Of a DNA stretch of 64,000 nucleotides, positions 16,200 to 24,087 are shown in pieces. Location: positions 12,476-76,475 of the forward strand of contig JBPCKC010000005.1 of assembly GCA_051004675.1 (NCBI GenBank). Reading direction: 5' to 3'. The notes under the pieces were generated by a model, which was not told the origin of the DNA, searched no databases, and saw nothing but the letters and a program-made list of their open reading frames with translations. The stretch comes from JBDTSW01 sp051004675. GTDB taxonomy: Bacteria; Actinomycetota; Thermoleophilia; Solirubrobacterales; 70-9. Made by a program: the position numbers and the translations under genes. Numbering within the stretch: position 1 is the stretch's first letter; the number at the start of each line of letters is the position of its first letter.

Positions 16200-17108
16200 T
16201 CAGGCGGGCTTGCGAGCGCTCAGCAGCAGGTTGTAGAAGAGCTGCGGGGGCAGGCGCGGCTCGAGCAGGGCGGTGTCGATGCGCTGGAGCGCCATGTAGC
16301 TGCGAAATCCGAAGCGCCGCCACGAGAAGGGGACTTCGCTGGGCTCGGCCGTCGCCTCCAGGGATCGGAGCGTCCACCCCCAGGCGTTGGCGAGAAGCTC
16401 CTCGCCTCGCACGCGGCTCCGGACGAAGCCGGCGCCGTGGAGCAGCGCGGCGAGCTGGCCGGGAGAGAACGAGTGGACGTCCACCTCGGGCTCGAGCTCG
16501 TGGCCGTCGCAGGATCCCTCCGCAGGGGCGGGCCCGGCGCGCAGCGCGGCGCGCCATGCGGGAGCGACGAAATGTCCGATCCGCTTCGGGACGGCGGCGA
16601 TCCGGTCACCGTGGCGGGAGGGCTCGCCACAGAAGACGACGGCGCCGCCGGGACGCAGGACCCGGCGAAACTCGCCGAACGCCCTCGGCAGGTCAGGGAT
16701 GTGATGCAGGATCGCGTGCCCCACCACGAGGTCGAAGCTGCGGTCGGCGAACGGCAGCGACTCGGCCTCGGTCACCGCGGTATCGGCCTCGACGCCGAGG
16801 CGCGTGGCCGAGTCGCGAAGCGAGTCGAGCATCCCCGGGGAGATGTCGGTCGCGGTCAGGCGCCCGATGGTGCCGGACTGCAGCAGGTTCAGCCCGAAGT
16901 AGCCGGTGCCGGCGCCGATCTCGAGGGCGTCGGCGAACGTCCCGGGCGGCTCGCCGGTCGCCTTTCGCAACTTGCCCGCCACCTGCCGCTGCCCGATCTC
17001 GCCGAAGTCGATGCCCCACTTGGCGTCGTACTCGGCCGCCGCGGCGTCGTGATAGCGCGTGTTGACGTCCTTGATGTGCTCGGCTGTGGCCGAGGGCGAG
17101 GCGGGCAT
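16200..17108 (-). CDS. Class I SAM-dependent methyltransferase
   Basis: 302 residues from the ATG at 17108; a longer frame begins at 17150 but would overlap the divergent gene's start. The SAM-binding motif I is ALEIGAGTGYFGLNLL, motif II is TATDISPGMLDSL, and motif IV FDLVVGHAILHHIPDLPRAF leads to the RVLRPGGAVVFCGEP segment. These define a UbiE/type-11-like methyltransferase. The C-terminal 110 residues are specific to the subfamily. It is divergent from a second methyltransferase that leads the GH57/GT4 operon, so it may serve the same polysaccharide or lipid pathway. The substrate is unknown. Confidence 0.85.
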   Translation of the reverse strand: MPASPSATAEHIKDVNTRYHDAAAAEYDAKWGIDFGEIGQRQVAGKLRKATGEPPGTFADALEIGAGTGYFGLNLLQSGTIGRLTATDISPGMLDSLRDSATRLGVEADTAVTEAESLPFADRSFDLVVGHAILHHIPDLPRAFGEFRRVLRPGGAVVFCGEPSRHGDRIAAVPKRIGHFVAPAWRAALRAGPAPAEGSCDGHELEPEVDVHSFSPGQLAALLHGAGFVRSRVRGEELLANAWGWTLRSLEATAEPSEVPFSWRRFGFRSYMALQRIDTALLEPRLPPQLFYNLLLSARKPA

Positions 17109-17134
17109 GGGGCCCGAAATCGTAGCCACGCCTC

Positions 17135-17140
17135 TACCCT
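17135..17140 (+). promoter_or_regulatory. -10 box (TACCCT) of methyltransferase-GH57-GT4 operon
   Basis: TACCCT lies 8 nt before the ATG at 17149, in the 40-bp divergent gap. This favours that ATG over the longer frame starting at 17059. Confidence 0.4.
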
Positions 17141-17148
17141 CCCGCGCC

Positions 17149-17904
17149 ATGCCTCACCTCCAACAGGACCAGCCCGCGGGCGTCCCACCGCTGGAGCTGA
17201 CGGGCGAGCGCACCCTCCCGGACGTGCCCGAGGAGAACTACTGGTACCGGCGCCATCTGGCCGTCTACGAGTGGATCGCGGAGCGCGTCGCGGGCCTCAG
17301 CGTCGCCGACCTCGCCTGCGGCGAGGGCTACGGCTCCGCGGTCCTGGCCGGTTCCGCGGCCGAGGTCGTCGGCGTGGACGCGAACCCCGCCGCCCACGAG
17401 CACGCCCGCCTGCGGTACGCGCGCCCAAACCTCGACTTTCGCCGGGATCTGGTCGAGTCGTTCGCCGGCCCGTGCGACGCCATCGTCTTCCTCCAGACCA
17501 TCGAGCACATCGCCGACCCGGGGGCGCTCCTGCGCGGGTTCGCCGCTGCGGCGCCGATCGCCTACGTCTCCACGCCCAACCGCCTGACCCTCGCGCCGAA
17601 GGGCGCCGAGAAGTCCGACAACCCCTGGCACCTGCGCGAATACACGGTGGCCGAGTACCGCGACCTTCTCGAGCCGTGCTTCGCAGAGGTCGAGATCCTC
17701 GGCCTCTTCCACGCCCGCAAGCTGCACGTCCACGAGCTGGCGCTGCGGGCCGGCTGGGACCGCGTCCACAAGGCGCTCGGACTGACGAAGCCCTTCTACG
17801 ACCGCTTCACGCCGGCGATCGCGGCTTCGGACTTCGTCCTGCGCCCCGAGGCCGACGCCGACCTGGACAGGGCGCTGGACTTCATCGCCGTATGCCGAGC
17901 CTGA
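17149..17904 (+). CDS. SAM-dependent methyltransferase, first gene of polysaccharide operon (Rv3030-like)
   Basis: 251 residues. It starts MPHLQQDQ and has an N-terminal LTGERTLPDVPEENYWYRRHLAVYEW typical of the Rv3030-type family, then motif I SVADLACGEGYGSAVLA, motif II VVGVDANPAAHEHAR and motif IV CDAIVFLQTIEHIADP. The stop overlaps the GH57 start by 13 bp, which in turn overlaps the GT4 start. The order methyltransferase, GH57, GT4 is that of mycobacterial Rv3030-Rv3031-Rv3032, linked to 6-O-methylglucose lipopolysaccharide. Sugar O-methylation is therefore the favoured role, from context. Confidence 0.82.
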   Translation: MPHLQQDQPAGVPPLELTGERTLPDVPEENYWYRRHLAVYEWIAERVAGLSVADLACGEGYGSAVLAGSAAEVVGVDANPAAHEHARLRYARPNLDFRRDLVESFAGPCDAIVFLQTIEHIADPGALLRGFAAAAPIAYVSTPNRLTLAPKGAEKSDNPWHLREYTVAEYRDLLEPCFAEVEILGLFHARKLHVHELALRAGWDRVHKALGLTKPFYDRFTPAIAASDFVLRPEADADLDRALDFIAVCRA

Positions 17905-19328
17905 GCGGCCCGGGCGCCGGCGCGGAGCCGGTGGGCGACCTGGCGATCGTCCTGCACAGCCACATGCCGTACGTCGAGGGCTTCGGCACCTACCCGTTCG
18001 GGGAGGAGTGGCTCTTCGACGCCGTGTGCCGCTCGTACCTGCCCGTGATGGAGGTGGCTCGCGACCTCACGGCCACCGTCACCCCGGTGCTCGCCGACCA
18101 GCTCGAGGCTCCAGGGGTGGCGGAGCGCCTGCGCGCGTTCGTCTCCGAGTACCGCGTGGGCTCCGCCCGTGCGGACGCCTCCGACGCGGACGGCGAGCTG
18201 CGCCCGGCGTGCGCGGCCGAGGCGTCGCGCTACGGCGCGGCCCAGGCGCGGCTGGAGGGCCTGGGAGACGACCTGCTCGCGATCTTCACCAGGCCCGCAG
18301 CCCGCGCCGGGGTCGAGCTGGTCAGCTCGGCGGCGACGCACGCGGTCCTTCCCCTGCTGGCGTCGACGGCGGGAGCGAGGCTTCAGGTGGACGCGGGCCT
18401 GCGCTCGCATCGCCGGCGCTTCGGCGAGCCGGCGGGGTTCTGGCTGCCCGAGTGCGCCTACGAGCCGGGGGTGGAGCGCCTGCTCGCCGAGCGCGGGTTT
18501 CGGTACTTCTGCGTCGATCAGTCCGCGCACGAGGGTGGCCTCGCGGCGCTCGCGCCCGTCGCCACGCGTGAGGGGCCGGTGGCGTTGACGATCGACTGGG
18601 AGGCGATCGGCTGGCTGTGGGAGATGGACGGCTATCCCTCGGATCCCGGTCACGCTGACTTTCATCGCAAGTCGCTGCGCGGCACCCGGCCGTGGGCCAT
18701 CTCCGGCGAGCCGTACGAGCCGTCAGCGGCCGCGAGCCGGGCACGGGATCAGGGCCGTGAGTTCCTGGCGTCGATGGCCGAGCGCCTCGGCGCCTTCCGG
18801 GCTGAGCGCGGGCGGCCGGGCCTCAGCGTCTTCGCGATCGACACCGAGCTGCTCGGGCACTGGTGGTGGGAGGGGCCGGAGTGGCTCGCCGCCGTTCTCG
18901 ACGGGGCGGCGGGCGCGGGCATCCGGCTGGTGACGCTGAGCGATGGGCTCGCCTCCCACCCCGGAGAGGACCGCGCCCTGGCGGCCTCGACCTGGGGCGA
19001 GGGCAAGGACCTGCGTACCTGGGACTCGCCTTCGGTCGCCGACCTCGCCTTCGCGGCGCGGCGACTGGAGCTGAGGCTGCTGCGCGGCGTGCGCAGCGGC
19101 GCCACCGCGGGCGCGGCCGCCGAGCGGGCCACGCGGGAGTTGCTGGCCCTCCAGGCGAGCGACTGGGCGTTCCTCGACAGCCGGGGGCAGGCGGGCGACT
19201 ACCCCTACGCACGCGCGGTCGCCCACGGCGAGGCGCTGCTGGAGGCCATAAACTCCCCGGCCCTGCAAGACGGGCGCCTGCGGAACCTGGCGCCGGATTT
19301 GAGCCTCACCCCCCTTTTCGAGCCTTGA
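17892..19328 (+). CDS. GH57 1,4-alpha-glucan branching enzyme (Rv3031-like)
   Basis: 478 residues starting MPSLSGPG. The N-terminus DLAIVLHSHMPYVEGFGTYPFGE carries the GH57 HSHMPY motif. The nucleophile Glu lies in GFWLPECAYEPG, and the acid Asp in FAIDTELLGHWWWEG. The C-terminal DUF1957-type helical region contains WAFLDSRGQAGDYPYARA. It would cut alpha-1,4-glucan chains and re-attach them as alpha-1,6 branches. Overlaps at both ends (13 bp upstream, 4 bp downstream as TTGA) show tight operon coupling with a methyltransferase and a glucosyltransferase. A frame opening further upstream is an artefact of GC-rich sequence. Confidence 0.88.
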   Translation: MPSLSGPGAGAEPVGDLAIVLHSHMPYVEGFGTYPFGEEWLFDAVCRSYLPVMEVARDLTATVTPVLADQLEAPGVAERLRAFVSEYRVGSARADASDADGELRPACAAEASRYGAAQARLEGLGDDLLAIFTRPAARAGVELVSSAATHAVLPLLASTAGARLQVDAGLRSHRRRFGEPAGFWLPECAYEPGVERLLAERGFRYFCVDQSAHEGGLAALAPVATREGPVALTIDWEAIGWLWEMDGYPSDPGHADFHRKSLRGTRPWAISGEPYEPSAAASRARDQGREFLASMAERLGAFRAERGRPGLSVFAIDTELLGHWWWEGPEWLAAVLDGAAGAGIRLVTLSDGLASHPGEDRALAASTWGEGKDLRTWDSPSVADLAFAARRLELRLLRGVRSGATAGAAAERATRELLALQASDWAFLDSRGQAGDYPYARAVAHGEALLEAINSPALQDGRLRNLAPDLSLTPLFEP

Positions 19329-20515
19329 GCCGCGTTCTCATCCTCTCCTGGGAATATCCGCCGCTGATCGAGGGCGGACTCGCGCGGCACGTGCGAAAGC
19401 TCTCCGAGGCCTTGGTGGAGCTGGGCACCGAGGTCCACGTGCTCACTCGCGGGGGGGAGGAGTCGCCCGCGGCAGAGCTCAGCGCGGGCGTGCACGTGCA
19501 TCGCGTGATCGAGCCGACCCGGCCCACCGACCTCGGCGAGTTCGTCGCCTGGGTCGAGCGCATGAACGCGGACATGCTGGCCGCCGGCGTCGAGCTGGGC
19601 GACCGTTACGACTTCGACATCGTCCACGGCCACGACTGGCTCGTGGCGATGGCCTGCGACCACCTGGCGCGCCGATTCTCCGCTCCCCTGGTCACGACGA
19701 TCCACGCGACTGAGCACGGGCGCCACCAGGGCTGGGTGGACAAGCACCCCCAATCCCACATCCACGGGGTCGAGCGGTGGATCACGAACCGCGCCGACCG
19801 CGTCATCGCGTGTTCGTTCTACATGCGCGAGCAGATCGCGGACATCTTCCGGGTGCCCGAGGACCGCATCGACGTCATCCCTAACGGGATCGACCCCGGC
19901 GACCTCCAGCCGCAGCCCCGCGCCGAGCTCGATCGCCTTCGCGGGGAGTTCGCCGGCCGCGACGAGAAGCTCGTGCTGCTGATCGGGCGCCTCGTCTACG
20001 AGAAGGGCTTCCAGCTCGCCCTCGAGGCGATGCCCGGGGTGATCGAGCGGGCGCCGGGGACCCGCTTCCTGGTCGCGGGGTCCGGTACCCACGAGGAGGA
20101 GCTGCGCTCGCAGGCGCGCTCGCTCGGCCTGCTCGAGCACGGCACGTTCCTGGGCTGGATCGGCGACGACGTGCTGCACTCCCTCTACCGGATCGCCGAC
20201 GTGTGCGTGGTCCCCTCCATCTACGAGCCGTTCGGCCTCGTGGCGCTCGAGTCCATGGCGTCCGGCTGCCCGTGCATTGTCGCCGACACCGGCGGGCTGC
20301 GCGAGGTCGTCCCCGACGAGGGAGCGGGCCTGCGCTTCCGCGCCCGCGACCCCGAGGCGCTGGCTGACGTCGCCGTGCGTGTCCTCACCGACCCCGCCCT
20401 GGGCGACCGCCTCGTCGCGGAGGGGCTCGAGCACATCCGCGGCTTCGACTGGGCCGACGTGGCGGCCCAGACGGCCGAGCTCTACGGCGAGCTTGCGGGC
20501 GTCCGCCGAGCTTGA
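19325..20515 (+). CDS. GT4 alpha-glucan glucosyltransferase (Rv3032/GlgA-like)
   Basis: 396 residues from a TTG overlapping the previous stop as TTGA. The N-terminal LILSWEYPPLIEGGLARHV is the sugar-nucleotide binding start of glycogen-synthase-like GT4 enzymes. The C-terminal domain has PNGIDPGDL, LLIGRLVYEKGFQLAL and the EPFGLVALE retaining-glycosyltransferase motif. It should elongate an alpha-1,4-glucan from UDP- or ADP-glucose in the cytosol. With the GH57 and the methyltransferase it forms a complete chain-elongation, branching and methylation set. Whether the product is glycogen-like or a methylated lipopolysaccharide cannot be read from sequence. Confidence 0.88.
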   Translation: MSRVLILSWEYPPLIEGGLARHVRKLSEALVELGTEVHVLTRGGEESPAAELSAGVHVHRVIEPTRPTDLGEFVAWVERMNADMLAAGVELGDRYDFDIVHGHDWLVAMACDHLARRFSAPLVTTIHATEHGRHQGWVDKHPQSHIHGVERWITNRADRVIACSFYMREQIADIFRVPEDRIDVIPNGIDPGDLQPQPRAELDRLRGEFAGRDEKLVLLIGRLVYEKGFQLALEAMPGVIERAPGTRFLVAGSGTHEEELRSQARSLGLLEHGTFLGWIGDDVLHSLYRIADVCVVPSIYEPFGLVALESMASGCPCIVADTGGLREVVPDEGAGLRFRARDPEALADVAVRVLTDPALGDRLVAEGLEHIRGFDWADVAAQTAELYGELAGVRRA

Positions 20516-20591
20516 CGCGCGCCGGGCCTGGCGTGGCGGAGGCGCCGCCCGCGTCGTGGGGGGTCCCAGCGGGTAGCTTGCGCCCCAGACC

Positions 20592-21680
20592 ATGCCGGAG
20601 GCCCAGCAGCTGAACCCGCTCACTCGCGCCGTGCTGTTGGCAGCCGCGCTGCTGCTCTTCGGGCTGCTCTTCCAGCAGCTCGTGACGCTGCTGATCGCGA
20701 TCCTGGTCACGATCCTGCTGGCGATCCCGCTCGGCGCCTGCGCGACCCGTCTGGAGGCCTACCGGGTGCCGCGGGCGATCGGCGCCCTGGTGGGGCTGCT
20801 TATCGGCGTCGGCGTTTTCGTCGGCCTCTTGGCCCTGATCATTCCCTCTTTTGCCGATCAGGCCCAGGAGTTCGTGGACGAGGTGCCCGCGATCCTGGGC
20901 GACGTCGAGCAGGGCGTGGCCGACATCACGGGCTCGCAGCCCAGCGAGGTCGGCCTGGAGGTCCAGCAGTTCCTCCGGCGCTACACCGACGACCCGGGCG
21001 AGTTGATCGGGCCGCTCGCCTCCCTTGGCCTGAACGTCGCCGGCGTCGCCGGCGCGTTCCTCCTGATGCTGATCACGGCCTACTACATGGCGGTCCGCCC
21101 GGACCCCCTCACGAGCGGCGTCGAGTCGCTCTTCCCCCCAGAGCGCCGGGCCTGGGCGCGCAACGTCATGGACCGCCTGCGGGCGAGCTGGATCGGCTGG
21201 ATGGAGGGGGTGGTCTTCGACATGGTCCTGACCGGTGTCCTGCTCTTCGCCGGCCTGTCGCTGATCGGCCTCGACTTCGCGATCTTCTTCGCCGTCTTCT
21301 CCGCGATCCTCGTCCTCATCCCCTACTTCGGGGCCATCCTGGGCGCCGTCCCACCGACCCTGTTCGCGCTCACCGACTCGCCGGAGAAGGCGCTCATCAC
21401 GCTGGCGATCTACGTGCTCGTCCAGCAGATCGAGTCCAACTTCACGATCCCGCTCGTGATGGCCAATCGGGTCAAGCTCCACCCGGCGCTGGTCGCGATC
21501 GGCGTGGTCGTGATCGGCCAGCTCTTCGGCTTCCTCGGCCTGTTCGTCGCCGTGCCGATCGTCTCGCTGGTCGTGATCCTCGTCGACGAGGCCTGGATCA
21601 AGCCCCAGGAGGCCGAACGGGGGGTGGTGGATCCACGGGATTCGCCCAGCGCATCCGCTCTGGTGCCTCCCGCATCCTGA
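20592..21680 (+). CDS. AI-2E family transporter (membrane permease)
   Basis: 362 residues. Two N-terminal hydrophobic helices are followed by a third, IGVGVFVGLLALIIPSFADQAQEF. Next come a soluble segment with EVGLEVQQFLRRY and a C-terminal bundle of about five helices containing PYFGAILGAVPPTLFALTDSP and QIESNFTIPLVMANRVKLHP, the family signature. AI-2E/PerM-type proteins export small molecules or exchange ions; the autoinducer link is not general. The gene follows the polysaccharide operon after 76 bp. Its last 83 bp overlap the convergent acyltransferase gene. Confidence 0.88.
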   Translation: MPEAQQLNPLTRAVLLAAALLLFGLLFQQLVTLLIAILVTILLAIPLGACATRLEAYRVPRAIGALVGLLIGVGVFVGLLALIIPSFADQAQEFVDEVPAILGDVEQGVADITGSQPSEVGLEVQQFLRRYTDDPGELIGPLASLGLNVAGVAGAFLLMLITAYYMAVRPDPLTSGVESLFPPERRAWARNVMDRLRASWIGWMEGVVFDMVLTGVLLFAGLSLIGLDFAIFFAVFSAILVLIPYFGAILGAVPPTLFALTDSPEKALITLAIYVLVQQIESNFTIPLVMANRVKLHPALVAIGVVVIGQLFGFLGLFVAVPIVSLVVILVDEAWIKPQEAERGVVDPRDSPSASALVPPAS

Positions 21681-22245
21681 TCACGCGGGCCGGGACGCCC
21701 CCCGCGACGGCGTTGGCGGGGATGTCGTTCGTGACCACGCTGTTGGTGCCGAGCACGGCGTTGTCGCCGACGGTCGCGCCGCGCAATACGCAGGCGCCGT
21801 AGCCGATCCACACGTTCGAGCCGATCGCGACCGGCTTCATGTAGATGCCCTGCTTGCGAATCGGGCGGTCGACCTCCACGATCCCGTGGTCGAAGTCGAT
21901 GAACATCGAGCGGTCGGCGATCACGCACTCCTGCCCGATCCGGATGCGCTCGAAGCCGGAGATCGTGCACTCCTGGCCCAGAACCGTCTTGGCGCCGATC
22001 TCGACCTCGCCCTCGTGGCAGCGGATCTTGGTGCCGTCGCCGACCCACACGAAGCGCCCGAAGCGCACCACGCCCTGCTTCCCGATCTCGAGCTTGACGC
22101 CGCGGCCGAAGAAGACGGGCCCGTCGGTCTGGAAGCGCCAGCCCGCGGGCGTGAGCAGCCGGCGCCACAGGTAACGCCACAGCAGGCGCGCGTAGCTGAG
22201 GTTCAGCATGTCGTTGGCGGCGAAAAACCGCAGCGAGCGGATCAC
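21598..22245 (-). CDS. Left-handed beta-helix (hexapeptide) acyltransferase
   Basis: 215 residues if started at the GTG giving VIRSLRFFAANDMLNL; the ATG at 22209 (MLNLSYARLL) would give 203. The body is a run of hexapeptide repeats (VEIGAKTVLGQECTI, IGSNVWIGYGACVLRGATVG, DNAVLGTNSVVTNDIP) ending in AVAGGVPARVIR, the hallmark of LbH acetyltransferases of the WbbJ/LacA type. They transfer an acyl group from acyl-CoA to a sugar hydroxyl. Its position beside the methyltransferase-GH57-GT4 set suggests acylation of the same polysaccharide. It overlaps the AI-2E gene by 83 bp tail to tail. Confidence 0.8.
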   Translation of the reverse strand: MIRSLRFFAANDMLNLSYARLLWRYLWRRLLTPAGWRFQTDGPVFFGRGVKLEIGKQGVVRFGRFVWVGDGTKIRCHEGEVEIGAKTVLGQECTISGFERIRIGQECVIADRSMFIDFDHGIVEVDRPIRKQGIYMKPVAIGSNVWIGYGACVLRGATVGDNAVLGTNSVVTNDIPANAVAGGVPARVIRMREAPERMRWANPVDPPPPVRPPGA

Positions 22246-22275
22246 GGGCGCGTGGAGCCTAGACTGCCTCGCCCC

Positions 22276-23241
22276 ATGGCCGACCAGACCGAGCAAGCCG
22301 AGCGCCCGCTCGCCGAACGGGTCGTGGCGGGGGAGGGGCGGGCCCTCGCACGAGCCATCAGCCTGGTCGAGAACCGCGAGCCCGCCGGCGACGAGCTGGT
22401 GGCCGAGCTGTACCCGCGGACCGGCAACGCCCGGATCATCGGATTGACGGGCCCGCCCGGGGTGGGCAAGAGCACGCTGATCGGAGCGCTGACGGCAACG
22501 CTGCGCGAGGACCAGAGCGAGGTCGGGGTGCTCTCCGTGGACCCTTCGAGCCCGTTCACGCAGGGCGCGGTCCTGGGCGATCGCATCCGCCTGGCGGACC
22601 ATTTCCTCGATCCCGGCGTGTTCATCCGCTCGATGGCGACCCGCGGCTCCCTGGGCGGCCTGGCCGAGGCCGCGCTTCAGGCCGCGCTGCTGATGGACGC
22701 GTCGGGCAAGGACTACGTGCTGGTCGAGACCGTCGGGGTCGGCCAGGGGGAGATCGACGTCGTCGACCACGCCGACACGATCGTCCTCGCGCTGATGCCG
22801 GGCTCTGGGGATTCGATCCAGGCGCTGAAGGCCGGGATCATGGAGATCCCCGACGTGATCGTCGTCAACAAGTCCGATCATCCCCTCGCCGACACGATGG
22901 TCCGCGAGGTCCGGGCGGTGCTCGCACTCGGGCCCCCACGCTCCTGGCGCGTGCCCGTGGTGAAGACGGAGGCCACGAGGGGAGAGGGGGTTGCGAAGCT
23001 TCGCGAGACGATCGACGAGCATCGTCGCCATATCGAGGAGGAGGGGACCCTGGCGGAGCGACGCGCTCGCAACCTCCGTGCCGAGGTGATCGGGATCGCG
23101 GTCTCGCGAATGCGCCGCGAGCTCGAAACGAAGGCGCTGGCCGATCCGGAGTGGGCCGGCCTTCTCGACGGCGTGGTCAGGCGTGAGACCGATCCCGCAA
23201 GCGCCGCGCGCAAGCTGCTAGAAAGGATGGAGGATGGTTGA
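22276..23241 (+). CDS. meaB: MeaB/ArgK-type GTPase, chaperone of B12-dependent acyl-CoA mutase
   Basis: 321 residues from the ATG at 22276, 10 nt after a TAGACT box. The P-loop GLTGPPGVGKSTLIGAL is followed by VDPSSPFTQGAVLGDRIRL, the switch/base region FIRSMATRGSLGG, the Walker B VLVETVGVGQGE and the guanine-specificity NKSD. This G3E GTPase family loads and protects adenosylcobalamin in methylmalonyl- or isobutyryl-CoA mutase. The mutase genes lie 11 kb downstream. The stop overlaps the start of a PRC-barrel gene by 8 bp. Confidence 0.9.
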   Translation: MADQTEQAERPLAERVVAGEGRALARAISLVENREPAGDELVAELYPRTGNARIIGLTGPPGVGKSTLIGALTATLREDQSEVGVLSVDPSSPFTQGAVLGDRIRLADHFLDPGVFIRSMATRGSLGGLAEAALQAALLMDASGKDYVLVETVGVGQGEIDVVDHADTIVLALMPGSGDSIQALKAGIMEIPDVIVVNKSDHPLADTMVREVRAVLALGPPRSWRVPVVKTEATRGEGVAKLRETIDEHRRHIEEEGTLAERRARNLRAEVIGIAVSRMRRELETKALADPEWAGLLDGVVRRETDPASAARKLLERMEDG

Positions 23242-23641
23242 GCAGTCCGCTGAGGTCGTGGCCGGCCCCTCGCTGGAGGAGGTCCTCGCCTGGACGGGCC
23301 ACCGCCTCGACGAGATCGCGGGGGGCAACGTCGGCAAGGTCGAGGGCGCCTACGTGGACGCCGAGAGCGGACGCCCCGAGTGGCTGCTCTCGCGCATGGG
23401 CCGCTTCGGTCACCACTGCCTGGTCCCCGCCCGCGACGCCGTCTGCGGAGTGGGCCACGTGTGGGTTCCCTATACGCGCGATCAGATCCGGCGGGCGCCG
23501 AAGATCGAGCCGAAGGCCGGGCTCACCCGCGCCAGCGAGGCCGAGCTGCTCGCCTTCTACGGGATCGGCGGCGAGGCCGGGCGCGCGGCCGAGATCGCCG
23601 AGGGCGCGGCGCAGGACATCACCGCCCGGCCGGCGGCCTGA
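23234..23641 (+). CDS. PRC-barrel domain protein
   Basis: 135 residues. The N-terminal half contains a PRC-barrel-like unit, GGNVGKVEGAYVDAESGRPEWLLSRMGRFG, continuing to HHCLVPARDA. The C-terminal half is an acidic or amphipathic helix region starting RASEAELLAFYGIGG. PRC-barrel modules occur in RimM and photosynthetic reaction centre H subunits, and as stand-alone stress-related proteins in actinobacteria. The 8-bp overlap with meaB means the two are cotranscribed, although no functional link to cobalamin is known. Confidence 0.75.
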   Translation: MVEQSAEVVAGPSLEEVLAWTGHRLDEIAGGNVGKVEGAYVDAESGRPEWLLSRMGRFGHHCLVPARDAVCGVGHVWVPYTRDQIRRAPKIEPKAGLTRASEAELLAFYGIGGEAGRAAEIAEGAAQDITARPAA

Positions 23642-23663
23642 CCCCCCTCCGGCGGATCTCGCG

Positions 23664-23867
23664 TCAGGCTGCTGCGGACCAGTCGTAGGGGTGGTGCGCG
23701 GACCCGACCGGGCGCAGCGGCGCGACGATCAGGTCGCGGCGGCCGAACTCGTTGCGGATCACCTTCACCTCGGACCACTCGTCCAGGGCGGCGAACGCGT
23801 CGGTTAGCTGCAGCGCGAGCCGGGAGGGCTTGCGGTTGCGGGACGATCTCTCCTGGGGTGCTGCCAT
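23664..23867 (-). CDS. Small hypothetical protein (67 aa)
   Basis: An ATG start with an AGAGGG site 6 nt upstream supports a real gene. The sequence has a basic N-terminus, an amphipathic helix LALQLTDAFAALDEWSEV and a beta-type segment VKVIRNEFGRRDLIVAPLRP. It is soluble, with no Cys and no membrane helix. The family is not recognised. It is convergent with the PRC-barrel gene (22 bp between stops). Confidence 0.5.
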   Translation of the reverse strand: MAAPQERSSRNRKPSRLALQLTDAFAALDEWSEVKVIRNEFGRRDLIVAPLRPVGSAHHPYDWSAAA

Positions 23868-23990
23868 GGGATCCCTCTCGTGGGAGGCAGGAACGCGATC
23901 ACTCTAAGCCGGTGATGGGACGTCAAACCCGTGCTGAGGCCGGAAACCGCTTGAGAAAGCCGCAAACAAGGGAAAAAATCGCGGTTTGGA

Positions 23991-24006
23991 GCCCGCACCG
24001 GCGGGC
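23991..24006 (-). terminator. Hairpin with distal T-run downstream of acyl-CoA dehydrogenase
   Basis: GCCCGC and GCGGGC enclose a 4-nt loop. On the minus strand a run of six T's follows about 12 nt later (23973-23978). It is a second possible stop for minus-strand transcription after the 41-bp element. The rest of the 218-bp gap 23868-24085 shows no gene. A minus-strand TTGACG/TAGAGT pair near 23905-23930 could be the promoter of the 67-residue gene, but its 14-bp spacer is too short to be sure. Confidence 0.4.
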
Positions 24007-24029
24007 AGCGCGGGCCCCCCAGCGCAGTC

Positions 24030-24072
24030 GATTGTCACCTGAAGGGCGCTCACGGCACCTGAGCCGACAACG
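24030..24072. repeat. 41-bp repeat element, copy B
   Basis: It begins TTGTCAC and ends CCGACAACG, exactly as copy A at about 5.6 kb. The 41-bp cores have equal length and match at about 32 positions, differing mainly in the inner stem. It lies 16 bp beyond the stop of the minus-strand acyl-CoA dehydrogenase. Its position at a gene 3' end suggests a mobile terminator-like element. The inner hairpin is less perfect than in copy A. Confidence 0.6.
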
Positions 24073-24087
24073 GAGGGGGGCGGTGGC

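Noticed and set aside
16437..17891. Long plus-strand frame running in front of the GH57 gene
   Set aside because: It is antisense to the methyltransferase and Arg/Gly-rich. The GH57 homology begins only after the ATG at 17892, which overlaps the preceding stop in the normal operon manner.
22246..23031. Upstream extension of the acyltransferase frame on the minus strand
   Set aside because: It is antisense to meaB and has no acyltransferase character; the protein begins at the GTG at 22245 or the ATG at 22209.
23868..24029. Possible riboswitch upstream of the 67-residue gene
   Set aside because: There are short inverted repeats (AAACCGC and GCGGTTT) and a T-run, but no consensus of a known riboswitch class, and the T-run fits a terminator for the upstream gene better.
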